Positions 8,514 through 16,143 of a DNA stretch of 35,263 bases are shown here, in pieces. This stretch comes from Sphingomonadaceae bacterium (lineage in GTDB: Bacteria > Pseudomonadota > Alphaproteobacteria > Sphingomonadales > Sphingomonadaceae). Made by a program: the position numbers and the translations under genes. Below the pieces are notes generated by a model, which was not told the DNA's origin, searched no databases, and saw only the letters and a program-made list of their open reading frames with translations. The DNA lies in the NCBI GenBank assembly GCA_947454135.1, contig CANGJI010000023.1, forward strand, positions 1 to 35,263. The letters run 5' to 3'. Position 1 is the stretch's first letter; the number at the start of each line of letters is the position of its first letter.

Positions 8514-8903
8514 AGCCAGCCCCAGCTTCGCCAGTTCGCCCGCGAGGCTCGGCGGCAGCATGTCGGCGCTTTCGCCGTCGGCCAGATCGGCGGGCGCGTC
8601 GGCCTCTTCCAGATAGCGCCAGCCCTGATGCGCGCGCTTGGGCTTGGGGTGGACGTCAATCAGCTTCGTGGAGATCACGATTTCGGTGCGGCCATCTGGC
8701 GATTCCTCGAAGCCGAGGATTTCGCTGCGGGCGACGAGCTGGTGCTTGAGGATCCAGTAGACCGATCCGCCGATCATCTCCTCATGCCGCTTGGGCAGGT
8801 AGCGCGTGGTGAGGCGCGCCTGATCGCGGCGGGTCTTGAACCAGCCGTGGAGGTCCTCGAACGAGGAGGCCCCGAAGGCAACCTTGGTCATGCTGAGCGG
8901 CAT
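8511..8903 (-). CDS. DUF1489 family protein
   Basis: A 130-residue cytoplasmic protein that I recognise as DUF1489, a family found mostly in alphaproteobacteria. Characteristic segments include the opening MPLSMTKVAFG, RYLPKRHEEM, GSVYWILKHQLVARSEILGFEE and HPKPKRAHQGWRYLE. The molecular function is not known. The start at 8903 is supported by a GGAAAG ribosome-binding site about seven bases upstream; a second in-frame ATG lies at 8891. It follows mgtE on the same strand after 82 bases. That gap holds a small GNRA-loop-like stem, UUGGG-GUAA-CCCAA in the RNA (8919-8932). Confidence 0.8.
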   Translation of the reverse strand: MPLSMTKVAFGASSFEDLHGWFKTRRDQARLTTRYLPKRHEEMIGGSVYWILKHQLVARSEILGFEESPDGRTEIVISTKLIDVHPKPKRAHQGWRYLEEADAPADLADGESADMLPPSLAGELAKLGLA

Positions 8904-8985
8904 TGGGGACTTTCCGGATTGGGTTACCCCAAAGCCTCTAGGACTGTGTCCCAAGCGGTGTCGAGCGGCCCGTTGGGGCGCTCCG

Positions 8986-10458
8986 TCACGCCAGCCCGCT
9001 GAGCACGGCGAGGCCGAGGAACGAGAAGAAGCCCATCACGTCGGTCGCCATCGTCACGAACACGGCGGAGGAAACGGCGGGGTCCACCTTCAGCCGGTCG
9101 AGCGAGACGGGCACCATGATGCCGGCAAGCCCCGCCACGAGGTTGTTGATCACCATCGCCGCGCCGATCACCGCGCCAAGCAGCGGGTTCTGGAACAGCA
9201 GCCACGTGCCGGTGCCGATCAGCAGGCCCAGCGAGAGCCCGTTGGCAAGGGCGATGCGCAGCTCGCGCAGGATCATGCGGATGGTGTTCGAGCTGGTCAG
9301 CTGGTTGGTCGCAATCGCGCGCACCACCACTGCCAGCGTCTGGGTGCCCGCATTGCCGCCCATGCCCGAGACAATCGGCATCAGCACCGCGAGCAGCGCC
9401 AGCTTGGCGATCGCGCCCTGGAACATGCCGACCACCGACGAAGCGATGATCGCGGTGCCGAGGTTCACCACCAGCCACGAAAGCCGCGTGCGCACGGTGA
9501 GGTGGATCGGCTCGTTGATGTCGCCGTCGCCCGCACCGGAGAGGCGCAGGATGTCCTCGCTCGCCTCTTCCTGAATGATGTGGACCACGTCGTCCACGGT
9601 GATCTGGCCGACGAGCCGCCCGCTTTCGTCCACGACGGCGGCGGAAATCAGCGCGTACTTCTGGAAGCGCAGCGCGACTTCTTCCTGATCCATCGTGACG
9701 GGGATCAGGGTCTGGTCGCGCTTCATCACATCGGTCAGCGCGATGCTGCGCGGCGTGCGCAGGATCCACGAAAGCGCGCAGGTGCCGATCGGATGATGCT
9801 TGTGATCGACGATGAAGACTTCCCAGAACTCGGTCGCGAGGTCCTGGTCCTCGCGCAGGAAGTCGATGAGATCGCCGACGGTCAGGTGTTCCGGCACCGC
9901 GATCACGTCGCGGCTCATGATACGGCCGGCGGAGTCCTCCGGATAGGCCAGCGCGCTTTCAATCGCGGCGCGGTCTTCGGGCTCCATCTCGGCGAGGACG
10001 GCCTGCTGGTCCTCCTCGTCGAGGTCCTGGATCAGCGCGACCGCGTCGTCCGTTTCCATGTCGCCGGCCAGTTCGGCGACTTCATCGGGATCGAGCTCCT
10101 CGACGAGATCGTCGCGGACATAGTCGTTGAGCTCGGCGATCACCTCCGAGCCGAGCAGATCATTGATCGCGCGGGCCAGATCGACGCGGTAGTCCGGCCC
10201 GATCAGCTCGAACAGGTCGGCGATGTCCGCCGGGTGCAGCGGCTCGACGAGGTTGTAGACGGTCTCCTGATCCTCGGCATCCAGCGCCTCGGTGACGCGG
10301 CGGATGAACGAGGGGCGCAGCGTATTGTCCTCTTCGTCGAGGCTTTCCGCATTGCGAGGGGTCTCGGCGCGCGCAGGCTCATGCACGGGTGGCGTCTCCG
10401 TCATCACGGAGCCACCATCCGTCAGGGCGGAATCGTGCAGGTCTTCGTCGCGCGCCAT
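8986..10458 (-). CDS. mgtE: Magnesium transporter MgtE
   Basis: MgtE is a gated Mg2+ channel of the inner membrane. The protein (490 residues from this start) has an acidic N domain (EPLHPADIADLFELI and DLVEELDPDEVAELAGDM), where Mg2+ binding controls gating. A CBS pair follows (SAGRIMSRDVIAVPEHLTV and VMKRDQTLIPVTMDQEE). The C-terminal pore domain has five hydrophobic helices, including the conserved PIVSGMGGNAGTQ motif. The start is ambiguous: ATG 10458 is used, but ATG 10404 has a better upstream GGTGG stretch and would give 472 residues. It is divergent from the cyclophilin gene and probably co-transcribed with DUF1489. No Mg2+ riboswitch is visible in the short leader. Confidence 0.93.
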   Translation of the reverse strand: MARDEDLHDSALTDGGSVMTETPPVHEPARAETPRNAESLDEEDNTLRPSFIRRVTEALDAEDQETVYNLVEPLHPADIADLFELIGPDYRVDLARAINDLLGSEVIAELNDYVRDDLVEELDPDEVAELAGDMETDDAVALIQDLDEEDQQAVLAEMEPEDRAAIESALAYPEDSAGRIMSRDVIAVPEHLTVGDLIDFLREDQDLATEFWEVFIVDHKHHPIGTCALSWILRTPRSIALTDVMKRDQTLIPVTMDQEEVALRFQKYALISAAVVDESGRLVGQITVDDVVHIIQEEASEDILRLSGAGDGDINEPIHLTVRTRLSWLVVNLGTAIIASSVVGMFQGAIAKLALLAVLMPIVSGMGGNAGTQTLAVVVRAIATNQLTSSNTIRMILRELRIALANGLSLGLLIGTGTWLLFQNPLLGAVIGAAMVINNLVAGLAGIMVPVSLDRLKVDPAVSSAVFVTMATDVMGFFSFLGLAVLSGLA

Positions 10459-10493
10459 GGCCGCAGGCGATACGCGCGGGAGCGCCAAAAGCA

Positions 10494-10505
10494 ACCTCTA
10501 GAGGT
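10494..10505. promoter_or_regulatory. 12-base perfect palindrome between mgtE and cyclophilin gene
   Basis: ACCTCTAGAGGT is self-complementary over all 12 bases and sits in the divergent spacer. A perfect TATAAT hexamer on the minus strand (10530-10525) lies about 20 bases upstream of it relative to mgtE. A TATAGG hexamer (10527-10532) faces the cyclophilin gene. Neither hexamer has a good -35 box. The palindrome could be an operator for either gene; no regulator is identified. Confidence 0.35.
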
Positions 10506-10562
10506 ATACATTAGCGGGCAAGAGATTATAGGCTGGCGGCACACAGAAGGGATTAGGTGACC

Positions 10563-11018
10563 ATGGCTGACGAAAAACTGGTTTTCACGCTCGATGGCGG
10601 CGATGTTGTTATCAAGCTGCGGCCCGATCTGGCCCCCGGCCATGTCGAGCGCATCAAGGAACTGGTCGGCGAAGGTTTCTACGACGGCATCAAGTTCCAC
10701 CGCGTGATTCCCGGCTTCATGGCGCAGGGCGGCTGCCCGCAGGGCACCGGCATGGGCGGTTCTTCGAAGCCTGACCTCAAGGCCGAGTTCAACGATCAGC
10801 CGCACGTGCGCGGCGTCTGCTCGATGGCCCGCACCAGCTATCCGCACTCGGCGAACAGCCAGTTCTTCATCTGCTTCGATGATGCGCGCTTCCTCGACAA
10901 GCAGTACACCGTGTGGGGCGAAGTCGAGAGCGGCATGGAACACGTCGACGCGCTGCCCAAGGGCGAGCCGCCGGCAAAGCCGGGCGTGATCCACAAGGCG
11001 GTGATCGTCGCGGCCTGA
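10563..11018 (+). CDS. Cyclophilin-type peptidyl-prolyl cis-trans isomerase, cytosolic
   Basis: A 151-residue cyclophilin that catalyses proline isomerisation during protein folding. No signal peptide is present, so it acts in the cytoplasm. Conserved segments are FHRVIPGFMAQGG (active-site Arg and Phe), GTGMGG, FNDQPHVRGVCSMART, NSQFFICFDD and YTVWGEV. The typical tryptophan near the end is retained. The ATG at 10563 gives MADEKLVF; an in-frame GTG at 10557 is an alternative, and AGAAGG lies about 12 bases before the ATG. The gene is followed after four bases by a GTG-started acetyltransferase, so the two are likely co-transcribed. Confidence 0.93.
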   Translation: MADEKLVFTLDGGDVVIKLRPDLAPGHVERIKELVGEGFYDGIKFHRVIPGFMAQGGCPQGTGMGGSSKPDLKAEFNDQPHVRGVCSMARTSYPHSANSQFFICFDDARFLDKQYTVWGEVESGMEHVDALPKGEPPAKPGVIHKAVIVAA

Positions 11019-11022
11019 CGGC

Positions 11023-11466
11023 GTGGCGCTGGAACTCAGAGCTCCCGGCGCGGCTGACCGCGCCGCGTGGGAGCACCTCTGGCAAGGCTACCAGCGCTTC
11101 TACGAGGTTGAGATACCGGCCCGGGTGACTGACCTCACCTGGGCGCGGCTCCTCGGGTCCGCCGAACCGATGCACGCCATGCTGGCATGGCAGGGCGCGC
11201 GGGCGGTCGGGATGGTCCACTGGATATTCCACCGCTCGACCTGGACCGAGGGGCCCTACTGCTACCTGCAGGACCTCTTCGCCGAACCGGACGTGCGCGG
11301 CGTCGGCGTCGGCCGCGCCCTCATCGCCCATGTCCGTGCGGAGGCCGAGAAGGCCGGGGCTTCAAGGCTCTACTGGCTCACCCACGAAACCAACACCGAC
11401 GCGATGAAGCTCTACGACAAGGTCGCGGAGCGCTCTGGCTTCGTGCAATACCGGGTGGTGCTATAG
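11023..11466 (+). CDS. GNAT family N-acetyltransferase
   Basis: A 147-residue Gcn5-related acetyltransferase. The acetyl-CoA-binding motif A is present as YLQDLFAEPDVRGVGVGRAL (about 80-99), followed by the motif B region with LYWLTHETN and LYDKVAERSGFVQYR. This arrangement resembles diamine- or amino-acid-type GNATs, but the substrate cannot be read from sequence. It begins with GTG four bases after the cyclophilin stop and has no clear own ribosome-binding site, consistent with coupled translation. It converges with the YqfO-like gene; the two stop regions form a small GC stem (11466-11478). Confidence 0.88.
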   Translation: MALELRAPGAADRAAWEHLWQGYQRFYEVEIPARVTDLTWARLLGSAEPMHAMLAWQGARAVGMVHWIFHRSTWTEGPYCYLQDLFAEPDVRGVGVGRALIAHVRAEAEKAGASRLYWLTHETNTDAMKLYDKVAERSGFVQYRVVL

Positions 11467-11470
11467 CGGC

Positions 11471-11884
11471 TCAGCCGCGCACCAGCAGGCGCGTTTCGGT
11501 CACTTCGATCACCGGCACTTCCCACGGGTGCGCTTCCATCAGCGCCGCCAGCGCGGCGTCGATGGCTTCGGCGGGGGCGTCTGCCGGGATCCAGCTGACG
11601 AGCGTGACGGTAGGCGAATGCTCGATCTGGCCCGCCGCGCCGAGTGTCGGGTTCGCATCGGGCGAGGGCGCGAAGGTCTCCCAGCCGAGGCCGATTTCGC
11701 CGACGCCGTGGTACATGCCGAAATCGCCGAGCGCACCCGGCGCGCGCAGGATCGCCAGCATCCGAGCCATGACGGGATCGTCCTCCAGCGCGCCGCGATG
11801 GCCGCCGAGCAGCGCCGCCAGCGTCGCGGGGGCGACCGGCACGTGGACGGCCACGCGCAGGGCCTGCTTGCTGGAAATTGCCAT
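11471..11884 (-). CDS. Small YqfO/NIF3-insert-like protein, function unknown
   Basis: A 137-residue protein. The segment GVGEIGLGWETFAPSPDANPTLG followed by a VSWIPADAPAEAIDAALAALMEAHPWEVP-like tail resembles the dimeric alpha/beta (CutA-like) domain found inside NIF3/YqfO proteins and as free-standing YqfO-like proteins. The match lies in G-x-G-x-IG, F-x-P-x-x-x-ANPT-G and a terminal AHP-[YW]-E-x-P. The N terminus (VAVHVPVAPATLAALL) fits the first strand and helix, with an extra stretch of about 25 residues inserted. The standalone family has no settled function. It lies three bases after lysR on the same strand, so the two are probably co-expressed. The assignment is a pattern-based inference. 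Confidence 0.5.
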   Translation of the reverse strand: MAISSKQALRVAVHVPVAPATLAALLGGHRGALEDDPVMARMLAILRAPGALGDFGMYHGVGEIGLGWETFAPSPDANPTLGAAGQIEHSPTVTLVSWIPADAPAEAIDAALAALMEAHPWEVPVIEVTETRLLVRG

Positions 11885-11887
11885 CGC

Positions 11888-12769
11888 CTAAAGCCCCGCC
11901 TTGATCATCCAGTCGTGGAACAGCCGCACCGGGCGCGATTGCAGCGCGCGGGGGCGGCATACGAACCAGTAGGAATAGGGGCTGTCGACCTCGATGTCGT
12001 AAAGCCGGGCCACGCGCGGATCGTGGCTGCGCTTGTAATGGTCGTCGTGCATGATCGCGATGCCGAGGCCCTGGGCCGCAGCCTCGAGGATGAGCTGGCC
12101 GGAATCGAAATGGTCGATTGCGGCGGGCTGCAAGGCTTCGAGATGGAGTGTGCGCTTCCACGCTTCGAAGCTCATCGGCAGGTCGTTGTGGACGAGAAAC
12201 GTCTGCTTGTTGAGCTTGGCAAGATCCGGGCGGTGGCCGAGTTCGGCGACGATTTCCGGGGTCGCGATGGCATAGACGCGGTTGTGATCGAGCCGCACCG
12301 AATGGAGCGAGCCGTCCGGCCCTTCTGAGAGGATGATCGCGGCATCGATCGTATCGCCGAGCTTGGTCTCGGCAGCGGTCGAGCTGTCGATATCGATATG
12401 CAGCTGCGGGTGGAGCTTGCGCAGTTCGCCAAGGCGCGGGAACAGCCGCTGGCTGCCGAACAGCGGCAGCACGCCGAGGCGCAGGCGCAGGACCTGGCCG
12501 GTATCGATCAGACGGTCGATCCGGTCGGCCATCTCGTCGATCAGCGGCGCGACAGCATCGTAGAGCTGCTGGCCTTCCTCGGTGAGCTTGAGCAACTGGT
12601 GCTTGCGCTCGAACACCGGCTTTCCGATGAACTCTTCCAGCGCCCCCAGCCGGCGGGACAGCGCCGAGGGGCTCAGCGCCAGTTCAGCCGCCGCCGTCTT
12701 GGCCGAGCCTGCCCGCACGACGCGGATGAACGCTTCGAGCGAGCGCAGCGGGGGCAAGCGGCGGATCAT
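11888..12769 (-). CDS. LysR-type transcriptional regulator (GcvA-like)
   Basis: A 293-residue LysR regulator. The N-terminal winged helix-turn-helix opens with PPLRSLEAFIRVVRAGS and continues SPSALSRRLGALEEFIGKPVFER (about 5-55). A C-terminal effector-binding domain spans about 90-290. The PPLRSLEAF opening and the PYSYWFVCRP tail resemble the GcvA/AmpR-like subgroup. Effector and targets are unknown. It starts six bases after the corC stop and is followed three bases later by the YqfO-like gene. It therefore sits within an operon rather than in the usual divergent LysR arrangement, and the YqfO-like gene is the most obvious co-expressed partner. Confidence 0.9.
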   Translation of the reverse strand: MIRRLPPLRSLEAFIRVVRAGSAKTAAAELALSPSALSRRLGALEEFIGKPVFERKHQLLKLTEEGQQLYDAVAPLIDEMADRIDRLIDTGQVLRLRLGVLPLFGSQRLFPRLGELRKLHPQLHIDIDSSTAAETKLGDTIDAAIILSEGPDGSLHSVRLDHNRVYAIATPEIVAELGHRPDLAKLNKQTFLVHNDLPMSFEAWKRTLHLEALQPAAIDHFDSGQLILEAAAQGLGIAIMHDDHYKRSHDPRVARLYDIEVDSPYSYWFVCRPRALQSRPVRLFHDWMIKAGL

Positions 12770-12775
12770 CGAAAC

Positions 12776-13714
12776 TCAGTCTTCCTCGGCATTTTCAGGC
12801 ACGGGTGCGTGGAGACGCAGCCGGGTAAGCCTGCGCTCGTCCCCGGCTGTCACCTCGATCCGCCACCCGCTGTCATGTTCCAGCACGCGGCCTACGGGCG
12901 GGACTTCCCCCGCCAGCACCACCGCGAGCCCGCCCAGAGTATCCACGTCCTCGTCCACCAGCGCAAGCCGGGGATCGATCCGTTCGCCCACATCGTCGAG
13001 CTCGGCCCGCGCATCGGCCTCCCACGTCAGCTCGTCGATCTGGCACAGCAGATCCTGCGGCGCGTCGTCGTGCTCGTCCTCGATCTCGCCGACGATCTCC
13101 TCGACGAGATCCTCGATGGTGATGATCCCGTCTGTGCCCGAATACTCGTCGATCACGATGGCAAGGTGCGTACGGCTGGAGCGCATGTCGACCAGCACAT
13201 CGAGCGCGCCGCGCGCCTGCGGGACGAACAGCGGCTGGCGCATCAGGCCGGTCCAGTCCTTCGGCGCGGCTTTGCCAGACAGCGCCATGGCGGCCACGAT
13301 CGGGAACAGATCCTTCACGTGAAGCATGCCGATCACTTCGTCGAGCGAGTCGCCATAGACGGGCAGGCGGCTGTGGCCATGCTCGGCAAAGGCATTCACC
13401 ACGTCCTCGAAGGTGGCCGAGGCGGGAATCGCGATGATTTCCCCGCGCGGGATGGCGACGTCGTCCGCGTCGTTTTCGCTGAAATGTAGCAGGTTCTTGA
13501 GCATCTGCCGTTCGAGAGGCAGCAGATCGCCATCGGCGCCGTTCGATCCACCGGTTTCGCCTTCGTGCTCCTCGATCGCTTCCTCGATCTGCGCACGCAG
13601 CGACTGGTCGTGATCCGGCCCCCGGAAAAATCCCTTGAGTGCGCGCCACAGCGCGCCGCTACTGTCCCCTTCGGCCGAGCGACTTTCGCCGCCGGACGCG
13701 CCCACCTCAGGCAC
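12776..13714 (-). CDS. corC: CorC/TlyC-type CBS-domain protein
   Basis: A 312-residue protein with two CBS domains (about 75-195, including IPRGEIIAIPASATFEDVV, HSRLPVYGDSLDEVIGMLHVKDL and HLAIVIDEYSGTDGIITIEDLVEEIVGEIEDEHD). A CorC_HlyC transporter-associated domain forms the C terminus. There is no DUF21 membrane domain, which distinguishes CorC from CorB/YfjD. The family is tied to Mg2+/Co2+ efflux and is sometimes annotated as haemolysin. I take the GTG at 13714 because AGGAG lies nine bases upstream, rather than the TTG at 13723 that overlaps it. It follows ybeY by 20 bases, as in the conserved phoH-ybeY-corC order. The lnt gene that often comes next is replaced by lysR. Confidence 0.9.
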   Translation of the reverse strand: MPEVGASGGESRSAEGDSSGALWRALKGFFRGPDHDQSLRAQIEEAIEEHEGETGGSNGADGDLLPLERQMLKNLLHFSENDADDVAIPRGEIIAIPASATFEDVVNAFAEHGHSRLPVYGDSLDEVIGMLHVKDLFPIVAAMALSGKAAPKDWTGLMRQPLFVPQARGALDVLVDMRSSRTHLAIVIDEYSGTDGIITIEDLVEEIVGEIEDEHDDAPQDLLCQIDELTWEADARAELDDVGERIDPRLALVDEDVDTLGGLAVVLAGEVPPVGRVLEHDSGWRIEVTAGDERRLTRLRLHAPVPENAEED

Positions 13715-13734
13715 TGTCCCCAACTCCTGTTCTG

Positions 13735-14235
13735 CTAGAGCGCTGCATATGGGTCGGGGAGGCCCATCAGCGCAAGCGCCTTTGTCTCCAGAGCCTCCAT
13801 TTCAGCTGCGTCATCCTCGCCGGTCTCGTGGTCGTAGCCTGCCAGATGGAGCAGGCCGTGGACGATGAGATGCGCGGCATGCGCCTCTACCGCGATGCCC
13901 TTGTCCGCCGCCTCGCGCGTGCAGACGCCGTGGGCGAGGATCAGATCGCCGAGCATGCCCGGCGCTCCGGGCGCAGCGGCGGCGGCCAGCACTTCCTCAC
14001 GCGCGAGCATGGGGAAGGAGAGCACGTTGGTCGGCTTGTCCTTGGCGCGCCACTGCCTGTTGAGCGCGTGGACTTCCTCGTCGTCGGCCATGACGAGGCT
14101 GACGAGGAGGTGTTCGTGGCCCAGTTCCGGCGCGACGGCGCCTGCCGCTTCCGCCGCGCGCGCGGCAAGGTCTTCCCAGTCGGTCGAGGATGGCCAGACC
14201 GGGTCGATATCGAGTTCGAGCGTGGGAGCTGTCAT
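13735..14235 (-). CDS. ybeY: Endoribonuclease YbeY (rRNA maturation factor)
   Basis: YbeY is a metal-dependent endoribonuclease needed for 16S rRNA 3'-end maturation and ribosome quality control. The 166-residue protein has the zinc-binding motif H-x3-H-x5-H in HGLLHLAGYDH (H126, H130, H136). It also has the conserved segments NRQWRAKDKPTNVLSFP and LGDLILA. The ATG at 14235 gives MTAPTLELDI, the expected start of alphaproteobacterial YbeY. It sits between the secreted four-cysteine protein and corC in the phoH cluster. The assignment is strong. Confidence 0.94.
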   Translation of the reverse strand: MTAPTLELDIDPVWPSSTDWEDLAARAAEAAGAVAPELGHEHLLVSLVMADDEEVHALNRQWRAKDKPTNVLSFPMLAREEVLAAAAAPGAPGMLGDLILAHGVCTREAADKGIAVEAHAAHLIVHGLLHLAGYDHETGEDDAAEMEALETKALALMGLPDPYAAL

Positions 14236-14269
14236 CGGGGCGCGGGAGCGGAGCAAGAGCCAGCGGGGA

Positions 14270-14800
14270 TCATGATGCCGGGCAGACCTTGCTTTCGAAG
14301 GACCGGCCAGCGCGCCTTGCCTTCTTCGCATCACCCGCCTCGACTTCGCGGAAGGCGAACTCGACCAGCGCAACCGTGTTCTCGGCCGGGAGCGGATCGA
14401 GGATGGCGAGCACCTTGTCGACCTTGCCGCAAACCTCCGGCGTCAGGTCCTTGCCCATGGCTTTGATGAGCCCGACCTTGATGAACACGCGCAGTTCATC
14501 CGTGGACATGCCGGAAAGCTCGCCCTTGCTGTCGATCTTGGCGACGATTGCGGGCACCTGGCTGTCATCGCCCGGCAGCGCTTCGTAGCGCTTCACCAGT
14601 TCCGGCCCCTTGCTCACGAGGTAGGACGCATTGCCGAGGCTGGCCGCGCATTTGGCGGAAACGCCGTTGATGAGGATCGGCATCAGGAACCGCGCCGCGA
14701 CGCGGACTTCCGGCCCGGTCACGCAGTTCGCCGGCGCTGCCAGCACCGGCTGACTAGTCATGGCCGCCAAGGCCACGGCTGCCGCAAGCTTGTTGATCAT
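14270..14800 (-). CDS. Secreted four-cysteine protein of unknown function
   Basis: A 176-residue protein I cannot assign to a named family. It starts with a signal peptide (MINKLAAAVALAAMTSQPVLA, cleavage near AAP) and is probably periplasmic. The mature part has exactly four cysteines (in NCVTG, SAKCA, PEVCG and KVCPA), consistent with two disulfides. The rest is helical, with a hydrophobic RFLMPILINGV segment. The start at ATG 14800 is supported by AGGTGG and CAGGG stretches upstream. It is inserted between phoH (28 bases upstream) and ybeY (34 bases downstream), a place where those genes are normally adjacent. Its expression is thus tied to that cluster, although its compartment is different. 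Confidence 0.75.
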   Translation of the reverse strand: MINKLAAAVALAAMTSQPVLAAPANCVTGPEVRVAARFLMPILINGVSAKCAASLGNASYLVSKGPELVKRYEALPGDDSQVPAIVAKIDSKGELSGMSTDELRVFIKVGLIKAMGKDLTPEVCGKVDKVLAILDPLPAENTVALVEFAFREVEAGDAKKARRAGRSFESKVCPAS

Positions 14801-14828
14801 CCCTGAACCACCTTCCGCTGGGCCGCGA

Positions 14829-15908
14829 TCAGTCGCTGCCGTCCTTGCCTTCGTATGCTTCCACGATCCGCCCCACAATCGGGTGACGCACCACGTCCGC
14901 CACGTTGAAGCGGACCATGCCGATGCCCTCCACGCCCTCCAGGCGCTTCACGGCATCGTTGAGCCCGCTGGCCGCCGTGCCGCCAGGCAGGTCGGTCTGC
15001 TTGGGATCGCCGCAGATCACCATGCGGCTGTTCTGGCCGAAGCGTGTAAGGAACATCTTCATCTGCATCGGCGTGGTGTTCTGCGCTTCGTCGAGGATCA
15101 CGAAAGCGTCCGCCAGCGTGCGGCCTCGCATGAAGGCGATCGGCGCGATCTCGATCTCGCCCGACGCCAGCCGCCGCTCGACCTGTTCGGGCGGCATGCA
15201 ATCGTAGAGCGCATCGTAGATCGGGCGCAGATAGGGATCGACTTTTTCCTTCATGTCGCCGGGGAGGAACCCGAGCCGCTCGCCCGCTTCCACCGCCGGG
15301 CGGGAGAGGATCAGGCGCTGGACGCTGCCGCTGATGAGTTGCGCAACGGCCTGCGCTACGGCGAGATAGGTCTTGCCGGTGCCAGCCGGGCCGAGCGCGA
15401 AGATCAGATCATCGCGCACCAGCGCGCGCATGTATTCGATCTGCGTGGCCGAGCGCGGGACAATCGTCTTCTTGCGGGTGCGGATCATGATCGGCGGTGC
15501 GCCTTCTGGCGCGCCAGTGATGATCCCTTCCAGCGTCGGCTCGTTCGACATCATGATCAGCGACTCGACCGCGCCCGAGTCGACCTCGTGGCCCGCCAGC
15601 AGGCGCTGGTGCATGCCCTTCAGCACATCGCGGGCGCGGGCCACGGCATCGTCCGGCCCCTCGATCACGGCCTTGTTGCCGCGCGCCGAGATATACACGC
15701 CGAGCCGGTTCTCGATCTGCACGAGGTTCTGGTCGAACTGGCCAAACAGCGCGCCGAGGACGGTCTGCTCCTCGAACGCGATTTCAATCCGGGCTCTTCG
15801 TTGCTGGTCGCCGCGAGCGCTGTCGCTCCGGTGCGGATCGTTGCGGAAGGTACCCGGCCAATCGCTGCGGGCGGGGTCTTCTTGCGGACGGGAGAACTTG
15901 CGGGCCAT
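14829..15908 (-). CDS. phoH: PhoH-like P-loop ATPase
   Basis: A 359-residue PhoH family ATPase, a cytoplasmic RNA-linked ATPase usually encoded next to ybeY. An N-terminal KH-like region (about 40-110) precedes the QIEY motif at 156-159. The Walker A loop GPAGTGKT is at 173-180 and the Walker B-type segment is FVILDEAQNTT, followed by the ICGDPKQTDLP motif. All catalytic elements are present. The ATG at 15908 has AAAGGAG three bases upstream, slightly close but convincing. An inverted repeat overlaps a possible promoter just before it. The exact biochemical role of chromosomal PhoH is still debated in the family literature. Confidence 0.94.
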   Translation of the reverse strand: MARKFSRPQEDPARSDWPGTFRNDPHRSDSARGDQQRRARIEIAFEEQTVLGALFGQFDQNLVQIENRLGVYISARGNKAVIEGPDDAVARARDVLKGMHQRLLAGHEVDSGAVESLIMMSNEPTLEGIITGAPEGAPPIMIRTRKKTIVPRSATQIEYMRALVRDDLIFALGPAGTGKTYLAVAQAVAQLISGSVQRLILSRPAVEAGERLGFLPGDMKEKVDPYLRPIYDALYDCMPPEQVERRLASGEIEIAPIAFMRGRTLADAFVILDEAQNTTPMQMKMFLTRFGQNSRMVICGDPKQTDLPGGTAASGLNDAVKRLEGVEGIGMVRFNVADVVRHPIVGRIVEAYEGKDGSD

Positions 15909-15924
15909 GCGCTCCTTTCAGGAT

Positions 15925-15938
15925 AGCTGGCTCCAGCT
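15925..15938. promoter_or_regulatory. Inverted repeat upstream of phoH
   Basis: AGCTGG-CT-CCAGCT has perfect 6-base arms and lies 17-30 bases before the phoH start. On the minus strand a TATCCT hexamer (15925-15920) abuts the repeat, so it could act as an operator on the phoH promoter. No convincing -35 box is seen. The regulator is unknown. Confidence 0.3.
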
Positions 15939-16020
15939 TAGGCACCGATGCGACAGGCGCAAGACAGCCGAGCCCGAAATCGCATCATTTGCACTGCCTT
16001 GTGATAGGCGGGGCGCTCCT

Positions 16021-16080
16021 TGCGACAAACTGCGACCAAGATAACGTCCCGCTTAAGCGACTGTTCTCGGCTGGTTCAGC
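16021..16080 (+). promoter_or_regulatory. Candidate control region of the Arg/His-rich protein gene
   Basis: The 235-base spacer 15909-16143 carries two sets of short direct repeats upstream of the small secreted protein gene. TGCGAC occurs at 16021 and 16031, ten bases apart. GTTC occurs at 16063 and 16074, eleven bases apart, about one helical turn. Tandem half-sites one turn apart are typical of OmpR-family response regulators. No clear -35/-10 pair is visible. The assignment is inference. Confidence 0.25.
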
Positions 16081-16143
16081 TTGCGGCTGGCATTGTCTGG
16101 CCTGTGATCGCAGCTGCGCGGTCTCATCTGAAGGAGAACCCCG

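Noticed and set aside
8919..8932. Small TTGGG ... CCCAA stem before DUF1489 as a riboswitch
   Set aside because: It is only five pairs with a GNRA-type loop in RNA and no conserved aptamer features. It is mentioned under the gene only.
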